Below, one piece after another: positions 26,493-35,723 of a stretch of DNA of 64,000 nucleotides. The translations under genes were made by a program, and so were the position numbers. The notes under the pieces are model-generated. The model saw only the letters and a list, made by a program, of their open reading frames with translations. It was not told the origin of the DNA and searched no databases. The stretch is from the NCBI RefSeq assembly GCF_965248315.1, contig NZ_CBDFIX010000002.1, positions 496,001 to 560,000 on the forward strand. The letters are read 5' to 3'. Numbering within the stretch: the first letter of the stretch is position 1; each line of letters starts with the position of its first letter. This DNA is from Ulvibacterium sp965248315 (GTDB lineage: Bacteria; Bacteroidota; Bacteroidia; Flavobacteriales; Flavobacteriaceae).

Positions 26493-27467
26493 ATGTCATT
26501 AAAGCCCAATTTTATCCATGACCTATCACTTCCTGCCGTAGCCGCTCCAATGTTCTTAATCTCAGGGCCTAAATTGGTCATTGAGTGTTGTAAAAATGGT
26601 ATTGTTGGCACTTTTCCTGCACTCAATCAACGTACCAGCGAAGGCTTCGAGGAATGGTTATTGGAAATAAAATCGGAACTCCAAAAGTTCGAAAAAGAAA
26701 CAGGCAAGAAACCCGCTCCTTTTGGAGTGAATCTTATTGTACACCCTACGAATCCTAGATTGGAAGCCGATCTAAAACTCTGTGTGAAGCATAAGGTCCC
26801 TTTGATCATTACGTCATTGGGAGCCGTTAGCCAAGTTGTGGATGCCGTACATAGTTATGGCGGATTGGTATTCCATGATATCATTAAAAAAAGACATGGG
26901 GAAAAGGCCGCACAAGCCGGGGTTGACGGACTCATATTGGTAGCTGCAGGTGCCGGGGGGCATGCGGGCACTATAAACCCCATGACGCTAGTGGCCGAAA
27001 TAAAGGCATTTTTTCACGGAACTATTGTTCTCTCTGGCTGTATTAGTAGCGGAAGAGATATTGCTTCTGCCCTACAAATGGGGGCAGACTTGGCCTATAT
27101 GGGTACCCGGTTTATTAATACCCAAGAAAGTGAGGCCCCGGAAGCATATCGAAAAATGATTATTGAAGCGGGAGCCAGTGATGTGGTCTATACCGCTGCC
27201 ATTTCCGGAGTACACGCCAATTTTTTGGGAGCTAGTTTAAAGGCTGCTGGTTTAAGCGATGCCGATTTAAAAAAGGATACTAAAATAGATTTTGGAAAGG
27301 AATTGGATACAGAGGCAAAGGCCTGGAAAACCATATGGTCCGCCGGACAAGGTGCTGCCACCGTAAACAACTCACCTCCAGTATCGGAATTGGTAAATAC
27401 CTTAAAATCGGAATTTAAATCGGCGATTGAGGAACAAGCTAAAGTTTTGGAAACCTATCCTAAATAA
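26493..27467 (+). CDS. Nitronate monooxygenase family protein
   Basis: The 324-residue TIM-barrel flavoprotein has PAVAAPMFLISGP (14-26), KHKVPLIITSLGA, VDGLILVAAGAGGHAG and VLSGCISSGRDIASALQMGADLAYMGTRF in the usual order. This family oxidises nitronates with FMN and oxygen, though many members have other roles. The His in GAGGHAG matches the catalytic His position. The ATG at 26493 is clear. The gene ends 3 bases before the stop of the convergent cNMP-flavoprotein. Confidence 0.87.
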   Translation: MSLKPNFIHDLSLPAVAAPMFLISGPKLVIECCKNGIVGTFPALNQRTSEGFEEWLLEIKSELQKFEKETGKKPAPFGVNLIVHPTNPRLEADLKLCVKHKVPLIITSLGAVSQVVDAVHSYGGLVFHDIIKKRHGEKAAQAGVDGLILVAAGAGGHAGTINPMTLVAEIKAFFHGTIVLSGCISSGRDIASALQMGADLAYMGTRFINTQESEAPEAYRKMIIEAGASDVVYTAAISGVHANFLGASLKAAGLSDADLKKDTKIDFGKELDTEAKAWKTIWSAGQGAATVNNSPPVSELVNTLKSEFKSAIEEQAKVLETYPK

Positions 27468-27470
27468 ATA

Positions 27471-29129
27471 CTACGCCTCAACGGACTCCCTCGCATTATT
27501 GGATTCTACCAAAAACTGATGTACTTGGCTTACTGCCATGGAGCCTTCTCCTACTGCCGAAGCTACCCGTTTTACAGAACCCTTTCGTACATCCCCAACA
27601 GCAAAGAAACCGGGAATACTGGTTTCCAAGGACTGTGGTTTTCGCTTTCTGAAAATATCACATCGGTATAAATCCTTTTCTGCAATTCCGGGACCGGTGC
27701 AGATAAATCCTCTTTCATCGGTAGCTACAAGTCCTTTTAGCCAATCCGTGCAAGGTTTGGCGCCAATGAACGTAAAAAGATTGGTGATGTTCTTTTTTGT
27801 TCTTTGCCCATCCTTCGTTTCCAAAACCAGGGATTCCAGATAGTGCTCCCCATGGAGTTCCTTGACCTGGGTATTCAATTGCACATGAATATTCGGGGCC
27901 GCTTCTATCCGTTGAACCAGGTAGTCGCTCATCTTTGCCCCCAAATCGCCTCCCCTCAAGATTACATGTACTTCCTTGGCATGTTCGGCCAAAAAAAGTG
28001 CCGCCTGGCCTGCTGAATTACCGCCTCCGACAACGCCTACCAATTCATCCTTACAAGCGGAAATATTCATCCCTGTTGCGGAATAATAAACACCACTGCC
28101 TTCGTACTTTTCAATATTTTCAATAGGTAGTTGCGTATAATTGGCTCCAGTAGCAGCCATAATGGCTTTTGTTTTTATGGCTTTGCCATTAGTGGCATAG
28201 AGTATAAAATGTTCCCCGGTATGCTCAATCCTTTCCGCTTTATGTGGAATAGAGATATTACAGCCAAATTTCTGAGCCTGAACATAGGCTTTATTGGCCA
28301 GATCATTTCCTGAAATACCTGTTGGAAACCCAAGATAGTTTTCTATTTTGGAGCTTTTCCCCGCTTGTCCACCGGGAGCATTACTGTCTATGGTAACAAC
28401 ACTAAGCCCTTCTGAGGCAGCATATACGCTTGCCGCCAACCCGGCAGGTCCCGCTCCGATTACCAGCAAATCAAAAACCTTATCCTCAAAATCCATGAGA
28501 ACCCCGGCATAGCGGGCCAGCTGATCTAAGGATGTCTTTTGACAAATGGCACCATCACTCGCAATAAACAAAGGAAGGTCTTTTTCGGAGAGATTAAAGT
28601 TTTGCAGCAATTCCCTTGCTTCTTCGGACACATCCACGTCCAAGAAGTTATGCCAGATATGGTTTTTTTCCATAAAATCACGCAGGGCATAGGTATGTTT
28701 GGAATTACCCGACCCCACCAGTTTCATACCGCCGGTAAATTCGCTGAGTACCGTATTCTGCCTTTCCAAAAAAGCATTGAGCAGTACATCACTTATATCA
28801 CTATGCTTGGCAATGGCCTCCTTAAGGCGTTGAGGTTTAACACGTAATAGGGTTGTCCCGGATTTTGCAATGGCATGAAACTGTGCCGCCCTGTTAGAGA
28901 GCATTCCGCTATCACCAGAAAACTCATTTTTACCATGGGCAACGATGACGTAATTATCATTATAGGGATCTTCAATGGAAACCGTTCCATCCAAAACCGC
29001 AAAAAAGTCATATTGCAAATCGCCCAAGGAGAACACACGTGTGTCCTTGTCATAGGATTCAATGGTACCGTATTCTTTTAAAATATTGATTTGACGTTGG
29101 GTCAATTCTGGAAAACGAGGGTCGTTCAT
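27471..29129 (-). CDS. cNMP-binding-domain / thioredoxin-reductase-like flavoprotein, no CxxC
   Basis: The 552-residue protein joins a Crp-type cNMP-binding barrel (about 15-125; FSLGDLQYDFFAVLDGTVSI) to a small linker domain with a thioredoxin-like fold (FLDVDVSEEARELLQ) and a thioredoxin-reductase module (GAGPAGLAASVYAASEG; GGQAGKSSKIENYLGFP; GVVGGGNSAGQAALFLA; VGDVRKGSVKRVASAVGEG). The redox CxxC of true reductases is absent: that place reads SATGMNISACKDE. It may therefore reduce something other than thioredoxin, using FAD and NADPH. It follows the UBP-finger gene by 6 bases, so they are one operon. Confidence 0.87.
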   Translation of the reverse strand: MNDPRFPELTQRQINILKEYGTIESYDKDTRVFSLGDLQYDFFAVLDGTVSIEDPYNDNYVIVAHGKNEFSGDSGMLSNRAAQFHAIAKSGTTLLRVKPQRLKEAIAKHSDISDVLLNAFLERQNTVLSEFTGGMKLVGSGNSKHTYALRDFMEKNHIWHNFLDVDVSEEARELLQNFNLSEKDLPLFIASDGAICQKTSLDQLARYAGVLMDFEDKVFDLLVIGAGPAGLAASVYAASEGLSVVTIDSNAPGGQAGKSSKIENYLGFPTGISGNDLANKAYVQAQKFGCNISIPHKAERIEHTGEHFILYATNGKAIKTKAIMAATGANYTQLPIENIEKYEGSGVYYSATGMNISACKDELVGVVGGGNSAGQAALFLAEHAKEVHVILRGGDLGAKMSDYLVQRIEAAPNIHVQLNTQVKELHGEHYLESLVLETKDGQRTKKNITNLFTFIGAKPCTDWLKGLVATDERGFICTGPGIAEKDLYRCDIFRKRKPQSLETSIPGFFAVGDVRKGSVKRVASAVGEGSMAVSQVHQFLVESNNARESVEA

Positions 29130-29135
29130 AGGTCT

Positions 29136-29411
29136 TTAATATCTAGCAATTTGTTCGTGGACATAACACCACATCCATTTTTCGTTAGGCTCTGCAGAAA
29201 TGATAACCGGGTGTTCATGCAAGGCCGCATGCTTACTTGCATGTTTATTTGGCGAACTATCGCAGCACAAGGTAATCCCACAGCTTTGACACGTACGCAA
29301 ATGTACCCAGGAATCACCTGTCTTACTACATTCCTCGCACGCATAATCACGGGATTTCCTTACTGTTTCAATTGCCTGTATGTGTTCACATTTTTTTAAT
29401 CGCAAAGCCAT
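29136..29411 (-). CDS. UBP-type zinc finger protein
   Basis: This 91-residue protein is a single UBP/ZnF domain: KKCEHIQA, CEECSKTGDSWVHLRTCQSC, CCDSSPNKHASKH and HEHPV, with six or more Cys/His ligands placed as in ubiquitin-hydrolase zinc fingers. In bacteria, with no ubiquitin, such domains are found next to thioredoxin-reductase-like or other redox genes, as here (6-base gap to the cNMP-flavoprotein). It may act as a binding or redox-sensing partner. The N-terminus is short and basic. Confidence 0.85.
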   Translation of the reverse strand: MALRLKKCEHIQAIETVRKSRDYACEECSKTGDSWVHLRTCQSCGITLCCDSSPNKHASKHAALHEHPVIISAEPNEKWMWCYVHEQIARY

Positions 29412-29545
29412 AACTTAAAATTACAATAAACTTTACAATCCATTTTTATGGGAACATCAATTATGAAAGTTTTAAGTATTTTTAGCCAATACTTTATCCT
29501 GGACCTGTGCAGGAAGTTTACTTTCACTCCTTAATCTAGACCAAA

Positions 29546-30550
29546 ATGTATATCAAACGAAATATTAGCTGGAGCATAATTCTGAGGTATGCCTGGAAAA
29601 ATCTGATTTTCTTCACCTTATGGGCGGCTATCATTTTTTCTGCCTATTATTATTTAGGATGGAAGCATTTGGATATCCCCTTTCAACCTTTGACCGTGAT
29701 CGGCGTTGCCGTAGCCTTCTATATCGGTTTTAAGAACAGCCAAAGCTATGATCGTTTTTGGGAAGCCCGGAAGATTTGGGGCGGTATCGTCAACTATTCG
29801 CGTACGTGGGCGAATAATGTATTGAGTTTTGTTGAGGACGACCATGAGACCAAACGTATTCTTATCTATAGACATATCGCCTGGATCAATGCTCTACGTA
29901 CCCAATTACGGCAACCCACAAGTTTTTCCATTAAAGAAAATAAGTCGGTTGAAAAACTGTTTAAACGACATGGGGAGCGAAATCCTGTTTGTTCGGTTTT
30001 GGATAATTTTTTAAGTCCGGAGGAAGATGAGAAATTGGAAAATCGGAAAAACGTGGCCACGCACCTCATAAAAAATCAGGGACTTCACTTAAAACAACTG
30101 CTAAAGGAAAGGAAAATTACAGAGTTCGACAAACTGATTTTCCATAATACCTTGGAAGAATTGTATAACTTACAGGGAAGGTGCGAACGTATAAAGAACA
30201 CCCCCTTTCCAAGACAGTATGCCTATTTCAGCACCCTATTTACTTGGATTTTTGTGCTGTTGCTTCCTTTTGGATTGCTTTCTATTTTTGAAGGTGAAAT
30301 CAAGGAAATACGCACAGATTTGCAACAACAGCTTTTTCTTGGGTTTATGATTCCGTTCTCTGTTTTAATCTCTTGGATATTTACCACCATGGAAAAGATA
30401 GGCAGCAATAGTGAAGACCCTTTTGAGGGGCGCATCAATGATGTGCCCATGACAGCACTTTGCCGGACTATTGAAATTGATCTACGTGACATGTTGGATG
30501 AAAAGGATTTACCTAAAAAAGTACAGCCCAAGGATAACATTCTCTATTAA
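29546..30550 (+). CDS. Bestrophin-family membrane protein
   Basis: The 334-residue protein has membrane segments near 20-40 and 43-62, then a cytoplasmic helical part and two further segments near 225-290. IGFKNSQSYDRFWEARKIWGGIVNYSR and LIFRHIAW-like stretches (here IYRHIAWINALRTQLR) are typical of the bestrophin/RFP-TM family of anion channels. The stop overlaps the start of the YheT-type gene (TAATG at 30548-30552), so they are translationally coupled. It probably moves chloride or other anions across the inner membrane. Confidence 0.88.
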   Translation: MYIKRNISWSIILRYAWKNLIFFTLWAAIIFSAYYYLGWKHLDIPFQPLTVIGVAVAFYIGFKNSQSYDRFWEARKIWGGIVNYSRTWANNVLSFVEDDHETKRILIYRHIAWINALRTQLRQPTSFSIKENKSVEKLFKRHGERNPVCSVLDNFLSPEEDEKLENRKNVATHLIKNQGLHLKQLLKERKITEFDKLIFHNTLEELYNLQGRCERIKNTPFPRQYAYFSTLFTWIFVLLLPFGLLSIFEGEIKEIRTDLQQQLFLGFMIPFSVLISWIFTTMEKIGSNSEDPFEGRINDVPMTALCRTIEIDLRDMLDEKDLPKKVQPKDNILY

Positions 30551-31512
30551 TGCCTTTTGTATCGTCCAACTATAGCCCGCCCTTTGTATTTAGAAACGGG
30601 CATTTCTCTACCATTTATTCGGGATTGGTACGCAGGGTAAACGGATTGGTCCAAGAACGTGAACGATTGGAATTGCCCGACGGGGATTTTTTGGATTTGG
30701 ATTGGAGCTATTGCCACAACCCCTCGAGTGGAGTTGCCATTCTCTTACATGGTCTGGAAGGCCATGGCCAACGGCCCTATATAACGGGAAGTGCCAAGTA
30801 TTTTAATCAGAAAGGTTATGACGCCTGTGCGGTAAATTTTCGAGGTTGTAGCGGGGACACCAATAGGATGTATCGATCTTATCATTCCGGGTCTACCGAA
30901 GATCTAGATGCCGTAATACACCACATTCTCCATACGAGAAAGTATTCCGAAATATATATTAAAGGTATAAGTCTTGGTGGCAATTTGGCCTTGAAATATG
31001 TGGGCGAGAGAAATGAAATTCCTGAAGAAATCAAAGGAGTAATCGGTATTTCCGTCCCCTGTGACCTGCATAGCTCCCTTAAAGAATTACTGAAACCAAA
31101 GAACTACCTCTATGCCGAACGTTTTAGAAGACATTTAACGGATAAGTTGAAACTAAAGCTTCCCCTTTTTCCTAAAAAGATTTCTAAGGAGGATATCAAA
31201 AAAATAAAAACACTGAAGGATTTTGATGATATTTACACCAGTAGGGCGCATGGATTTACCAACGCCTTGGATTACTATCAAAAATGTAGTTGCCTTCAAT
31301 TTCTTCCAAATATCAAAATTCCGGCATTGGTCATCAATGCCCAAAACGACTCCTTTTTAGGACCGGAGTGCTTCCCGTTTAAAGAAGCCAAAGACAATCC
31401 CAAACTCTATTTGGAGGTTCCAAAATATGGTGGCCATGTTGGTTTTTATAAAAGCACCAATATTTATCATAATGAAACAAGAGCAATAAAATTTGTTGAA
31501 GAGGTCATTTAA
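30550..31512 (+). CDS. YheT-type alpha/beta hydrolase
   Basis: This 320-residue protein has LLHGLEGHGQRPYITG (65-80), AVNFRGCSGDTNR (94-106) and the nucleophile elbow GISLGGN (Ser141). The HAHGF-like segment is SRAHGFTNALDYY, and the closing His is in GGHVGF. These place it in the YheT/ABHD1-3 hydrolase group, whose substrate in bacteria is uncertain. It overlaps the bestrophin stop and is probably co-transcribed with it. Confidence 0.87.
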   Translation: MPFVSSNYSPPFVFRNGHFSTIYSGLVRRVNGLVQERERLELPDGDFLDLDWSYCHNPSSGVAILLHGLEGHGQRPYITGSAKYFNQKGYDACAVNFRGCSGDTNRMYRSYHSGSTEDLDAVIHHILHTRKYSEIYIKGISLGGNLALKYVGERNEIPEEIKGVIGISVPCDLHSSLKELLKPKNYLYAERFRRHLTDKLKLKLPLFPKKISKEDIKKIKTLKDFDDIYTSRAHGFTNALDYYQKCSCLQFLPNIKIPALVINAQNDSFLGPECFPFKEAKDNPKLYLEVPKYGGHVGFYKSTNIYHNETRAIKFVEEVI

Positions 31513-31587
31513 GCCTTGCTATTTTATATATTAGTAGCCCTAAAGTAACAGATGCCGATAAGGATTCGGCAATAAAATTTGGTATAA

Positions 31588-32070
31588 ATGAAAAAAGTAC
31601 TCATGTTTTTGGCCTTAGGAGGCCTTATTGTCGGTTGTGGAGGAAAGGAAAAAAAAGAAGAGAGCGGAGGTTTTGAAATGAAACGCTCCAAAACGGAGGA
31701 AAAAGCCGCGGATACATCCGAGGGTGTTCCTGTGGATATGGACAATGATGGTGTAGGTCCCTTTAAGGATATTTCTTTCCCCGATGAGGTAGATGCAGAA
31801 TTGGCGAGCGCCGGAGAAGCCAAGTATAGCTCCATTTGTGTGGCCTGCCATATGGCCGAACAACGCATGATCGGCCCTGCGCTTAAAGGGGTGTACGAAA
31901 GACGAAGTCCTGCATGGGTCATGAATATGATCATTAATCCGGATGTGATGCTCAAAGAAGATCCCATTGCCAAGGCACTTCTTAAGGAATACAACAATGC
32001 CATAATGCTAAACCAAAATCTGACCGAAGACGAGACTCGCGCCGTAGCCGAGTATTTAAGGACATTATAG
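31588..32070 (+). CDS. Monohaem cytochrome c lipoprotein
   Basis: The 160-residue protein has a lipobox (LIVGC, Cys17), a charged linker to residue 70, and a class I cytochrome c domain: CVACH (haem cysteines 84 and 87, axial His88), IGPALKGVYERR, and a possible distal Met at 140, then ETRAVAEYLRTL as the final helix. It would carry electrons at the envelope; the partner is not encoded nearby. A hairpin terminator follows at 32093. Confidence 0.88.
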   Translation: MKKVLMFLALGGLIVGCGGKEKKEESGGFEMKRSKTEEKAADTSEGVPVDMDNDGVGPFKDISFPDEVDAELASAGEAKYSSICVACHMAEQRMIGPALKGVYERRSPAWVMNMIINPDVMLKEDPIAKALLKEYNNAIMLNQNLTEDETRAVAEYLRTL

Positions 32071-32092
32071 CGCGTTTCCAAAATTTAATTTT

Positions 32093-32132
32093 GCCGTTAT
32101 CTCTAAGTAATCTTGGGATAGCGGCATTTTTT
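32093..32132 (+). terminator. Hairpin terminator after cytochrome c gene
   Basis: GCCGTTATC and GATAGCGGC pair with one mismatch and are followed by a run of six T, 23 bases after the stop. Confidence 0.65.
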
Positions 32133-32326
32133 GTGTAACCGTATAGACAGGATAAAGCAAGGAAATCGCAAGGTGAAAATCATAATGTACCTGGCTCAGG
32201 CGTAGAGAACCAGCACTTTTCATAAAACAGTTTTAAGAAACCTAAGTCTTTTTTTAACAAAATTTTATCATCTTATCCAGACTGCGGACGTCTTTATAAT
32301 TGACGGACCAATTAAAGCAGTTCATT

Positions 32327-32464
32327 ATGAAAGAGGACGTATCAGTTTTTGAAAAGAAAAAACCCGCCGAGAAAAAAAGTCATGGTATGCGTAAGGATAT
32401 TACGCTAAAGTATTGGTTGGGATGGTCCGGTGGTTATGGCAGTTCCAAAATCGAAAAAACCTAA
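32327..32464 (+). CDS. 45-residue protein with WLGWSGGYG core (paralogue 1)
   Basis: I do not recognise a described family. The ATG at 32327 opens a 45-codon frame with a Lys-rich first half (EKKKPAEKKSHG) and then LKYWLGWSGGYGSSKIEKT. A second small frame at 37640-37789 has LKNWVGWAGGYGISRK at the same relative place, and both share an upstream AAAATTTT-RTC block and the CATTATGAAAG start context, so these are true paralogues. There is no signal peptide or cysteine. A perfect 11-bp terminator hairpin follows at 32524. It lies between cytochrome c and the convergent EEP gene. Function unknown; a small structural, toxin-like or modified peptide are all possible. Confidence 0.65.
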   Translation: MKEDVSVFEKKKPAEKKSHGMRKDITLKYWLGWSGGYGSSKIEKT

Positions 32465-32523
32465 ACTATTCGAGAACATCGTAAATACCGCCTTCCCTGG
32501 AAATTGACGTGTAGTTTAAAATA

Positions 32524-32560
32524 AAAAGCCTGATGCAATTTAGTATCAGGCTTTTCTATT
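32524..32560. terminator. Bidirectional hairpin terminator
   Basis: AAAAGCCTGAT and ATCAGGCTTTT form a perfect 11-base stem with a 10-base loop, A-rich on one side and T-rich on the other. It can end the small-ORF transcript on the plus strand and the EEP-family transcript on the minus strand. Confidence 0.8.
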
Positions 32561-32584
32561 TTTTAGACCTTGGCAAACTACAGA

Positions 32585-33814
32585 TTAAAGTTCCAAATCC
32601 ACCCAAACCAATTTATGATCGGAAGCAGCATTCAACTCATTCTGCTCATCTGCCTCGGTGGGCCAAAACACGCCGGAATCTACAACTTTCAAGTTTGCGG
32701 ATGGGAGAACATAGTCCACGCGCAAGTTCCCAGGATTGGTGTCGCCAAAATCCCCGGTATCATAGGCAGGGTCCCCAATATGGGTGTCATTTATTTCCCC
32801 TTGTACAATACTGGCCTCGGTACCTCCTTCGCTAGAAGGCACCCTATTTCCTGTTAATACACTCTGGTTTATTCTGGAATTGCTTTCAAATATCCCAATG
32901 GGGTCGTTTGTGGCATCCCCGTCAAAGGTGTCCGCATTCATATCCCCCATCACCACAAAATGCGATCCATAGGCCAACCCTCCGGTAAATCCATTATCAT
33001 CATAAATGTAGCTCTCGTCATTGATGTAATCACTGATGAACCGTATTTCATCATGGTTCCTTGTACCGTTCCGATCTTCGGGCCCATCGAATACCGGTGG
33101 GGTGGGGTGAGCAATCAAGGCGTGAACAACTTTACTTTCGGTAACTTGAATAGGGATGTCCACATGATTTTTAGAAGATAACCGAAATACGGCCAAAGCT
33201 TCTTCGGAATAGTATTGACTATTGTCCTCATTTACGGGCAATAGTGCTTCTGGCATATCTTTCCATAGGAATTGTTGAAATGTACGAATATTCTCTTTCT
33301 GGATTTTGTATTTGGATAGTATCACAAACGCAAACTGGCCAGGAAAGAATCCAAATCCATAGGTGTCTCCGGGAATGGAAACCTCACCATTACCATCCAA
33401 ATCTACCTCGGCCAAAACCCCTGTATTGGATGATACGGAATAGGCGAATTCGTACGTAACCGCATCCGCACCGTTTTGGCTTATCCCCAAGTAGTTTTTT
33501 TGAAAGAGATCAAGTGCTTCGCCATTCGGATCGTAATCAAACTCCAAAAGAGCAACAACATCCGGGTACTGTCTCTGTATAACTTCCGCTACCAATTTGG
33601 CTTGTGGGTTATCCGGTGTGGATAAATCCGAAATCAGTTCTCCTTCGTTGGATCGATTCAAGGAGGCATTGTAACTGGCAAATCGTACTTTAACATCATC
33701 ATCGTCCCCTCCTCCTGGGTGACCTATGAAGTCATCCTTAATACAGGAAGTAACAAGAATTAAGGAAAAAAGGAAAAGAAACTTTGTTCTAGATAATAAC
33801 TTTTGGGTTTTCAT
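32585..33814 (-). CDS. Endonuclease/exonuclease/phosphatase-family lipoprotein
   Basis: This 409-residue protein has a lipobox (LVTSC) and the EEP fold: RFASYNASLN (first strand), PDVVALLEFDYD (catalytic Glu), ALIAHPTPP, VVMGDMNADTFDGD (metal-binding DxN) and AASDHKLVWVDLEL (final Asp-His). Surface EEP enzymes in marine Bacteroidota cleave phosphodiesters or phosphomonoesters (DNA, lipids or sugar phosphates). Aspartate-rich stretches near the N-terminus are probably a linker. It is a single gene ending at the bidirectional terminator. Confidence 0.87.
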   Translation of the reverse strand: MKTQKLLSRTKFLFLFSLILVTSCIKDDFIGHPGGGDDDDVKVRFASYNASLNRSNEGELISDLSTPDNPQAKLVAEVIQRQYPDVVALLEFDYDPNGEALDLFQKNYLGISQNGADAVTYEFAYSVSSNTGVLAEVDLDGNGEVSIPGDTYGFGFFPGQFAFVILSKYKIQKENIRTFQQFLWKDMPEALLPVNEDNSQYYSEEALAVFRLSSKNHVDIPIQVTESKVVHALIAHPTPPVFDGPEDRNGTRNHDEIRFISDYINDESYIYDDNGFTGGLAYGSHFVVMGDMNADTFDGDATNDPIGIFESNSRINQSVLTGNRVPSSEGGTEASIVQGEINDTHIGDPAYDTGDFGDTNPGNLRVDYVLPSANLKVVDSGVFWPTEADEQNELNAASDHKLVWVDLEL

Positions 33815-34078
33815 GTTGGAAGTAATTTTGATTAGGATTAAATCTTTAACAGTCTTTTACCTCCTAAATGTAGTTGCTGCGTCTTAAGTACAAATGAACC
33901 CAGCGTAAAGATATTGTCCTATTTTTTTGGCGAATGTTAACTTTAGGTTCTTAGATGTATTGCGTAGGGATGCATCATAAAAAAACAGAATGATGGAATA
34001 GTTTCGTTGCAAAATATCTGTTTTTTTATATGACCGGTTCCCCGTAATTTTAGACGACCTATTTTTACGAGTTACATT

Positions 34079-34816
34079 GTGCTAAAAAATTCAAAAACCT
34101 ATTTTAACTGGAGCACTGGAAAGGATGCTGCACTGGCATTATACCATCTTCAAAATGGTAAAAAGCATCACATAGATAGGTTGCTTACAACTATAAACAG
34201 TCATCACGACCGGGTTTCCATGCACGGACTGAGAAGGGAACTATTGACGGAACAAATAAAAGAAATTGGTCTTCCCCTTACCGTCATAGAGCTGCCTGAA
34301 GAACCTACTATGGAAGTTTACGATACCGCTATGGAACGTGTGATCGGGAAACTACATTCTGAAGGATATACGCATTGTGGTTTTGGCGATATTTTTTTGG
34401 AGGAACTAAGAGCTTATAGGGAAACCAAATTAAGGCCTTATGACATACAATGTTGTTTCCCACTATGGCAGAGAAATACGAAGGAACTGATAACCGAATT
34501 TTTGGATTTAGGTTTTAGGGCTATCATTATTGCCATAAACGCCGAGTTGTTGGATGTTTCCTTTGCCGGAAGGGAAATCGATAAAAATTTCCTAAAGGAC
34601 TTACCGGCAAATGTTGACCCCTGTGGTGAAAATGGTGAATTTCATACCTTTTGTTTCGACGGACCCATCTTTACAAATCCTGTGGAGTTTACTTTAGGTG
34701 AAAAAGTCTTTAGAGAATATAAAAGGCCAAAAAATCAAGATACTGGTATCGTCGGCAATTCCATGGGTTTCTGGTTTTCTGACCTTCTCCCGATCGAAAA
34801 AAGGCAAAACAACTAA
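34079..34816 (+). CDS. PP-loop ATPase of the diphthine-ammonia-ligase-like family
   Basis: The 245-residue protein begins at GTG (34079) and has NWSTGKDAALAL, the PP-loop for ATP, then GDIFLEELRAYRETKL and CGENGEFHTFCFDGP, signatures of the Dph6/MJ0570-type family. Eukaryotic members amidate diphthine on EF-2; bacteria lack diphthamide, so the bacterial role is unknown. The usual SGGKDS is STGKDA here. It is followed 18 bases later by an exported hydrolase gene. Confidence 0.82.
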   Translation: MLKNSKTYFNWSTGKDAALALYHLQNGKKHHIDRLLTTINSHHDRVSMHGLRRELLTEQIKEIGLPLTVIELPEEPTMEVYDTAMERVIGKLHSEGYTHCGFGDIFLEELRAYRETKLRPYDIQCCFPLWQRNTKELITEFLDLGFRAIIIAINAELLDVSFAGREIDKNFLKDLPANVDPCGENGEFHTFCFDGPIFTNPVEFTLGEKVFREYKRPKNQDTGIVGNSMGFWFSDLLPIEKRQNN

Positions 34817-34834
34817 TCTATTGCACTACCGAAA

Positions 34835-35620
34835 ATGAAACTATCGTTGTTTTCCTGTATGCTATTCATCCTCAGCATAAGCTCGTGTACAGAGGATAAG
34901 GTGTTTGCAGAATATGAAATTAAAGAGTTTTCATTTCAGGGACATAAGGCAAAAATTGTATTCCCGCATACAAAAAACGAGAATGGTTTCTGGATCTGGA
35001 GGGCCAGGTTTTGGGGTGTTGAACCGCAGGTGGACACGGCACTCCTGGAAAAAGGGTTTCATGTTGCCTACGTTGATGTCGCCGACCTGTTCGGAAATGA
35101 GGAAGCTGTTACTCTATGGAACGATTATTATACTTTCATTACCAAAAAATACGATCTAAATCAAAAAGTAGTTTTGGAAGGATTAAGTAGGGGCGGATTA
35201 ATCGTTTACAGTTGGGCATCCCGAAACACCGAAAAAGTAGCGTGTATTTATGCCGATGCGCCTGTTTGTGATATCAAAAGTTGGCCCGGAGGTCTATTTG
35301 CGGGAATTGGAAGTCCCAAAGATTGGGAAACTTGTTTGCAGGCCCATGGTTTGGATGAAAATTCAGTTATGGCTTTTGAAGGGAGTCCAATACATACCTG
35401 CGTAAATCTTGCTAAGGCCCAAGTGCCGGTACTGCATGTTTTTGGGGATGCCGATGAGGTAGTGCCCCATTTCGAAAATACGGAAGTATTGGCCAAGAAT
35501 TTTGAGGAGGCCGGTGGAAAAATTAAATTGATCCGCAAGGAAGGTGTGGGCCATCATCCCCATAGTTTGGAGGACCCCACACCAATTGTTGACTTCATTA
35601 TAAACCATACGATTAAATAA
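34835..35620 (+). CDS. Alpha/beta hydrolase lipoprotein
   Basis: This 261-residue protein has a lipobox (SISSC, Cys18), then WIWRARFWG, and the nucleophile motif GLSRGG (Ser118). DADEVVPH supplies the acid, and GVGHHPHSL the His. Residues 40-60 match a group of secreted hydrolases of unknown substrate, related to sialate or acyl esterases. It directly follows the PP-loop gene. Confidence 0.82.
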   Translation: MKLSLFSCMLFILSISSCTEDKVFAEYEIKEFSFQGHKAKIVFPHTKNENGFWIWRARFWGVEPQVDTALLEKGFHVAYVDVADLFGNEEAVTLWNDYYTFITKKYDLNQKVVLEGLSRGGLIVYSWASRNTEKVACIYADAPVCDIKSWPGGLFAGIGSPKDWETCLQAHGLDENSVMAFEGSPIHTCVNLAKAQVPVLHVFGDADEVVPHFENTEVLAKNFEEAGGKIKLIRKEGVGHHPHSLEDPTPIVDFIINHTIK

Positions 35621-35723
35621 GCTACGGTAAATCCCCAAGAAGATAGCGCACTCCAAGGCAGAAAAATCTATTGTATATTTAAGGTGCTAAGAATTAGGTA
35701 TTAACCATTCGTTGCGGCCAATT

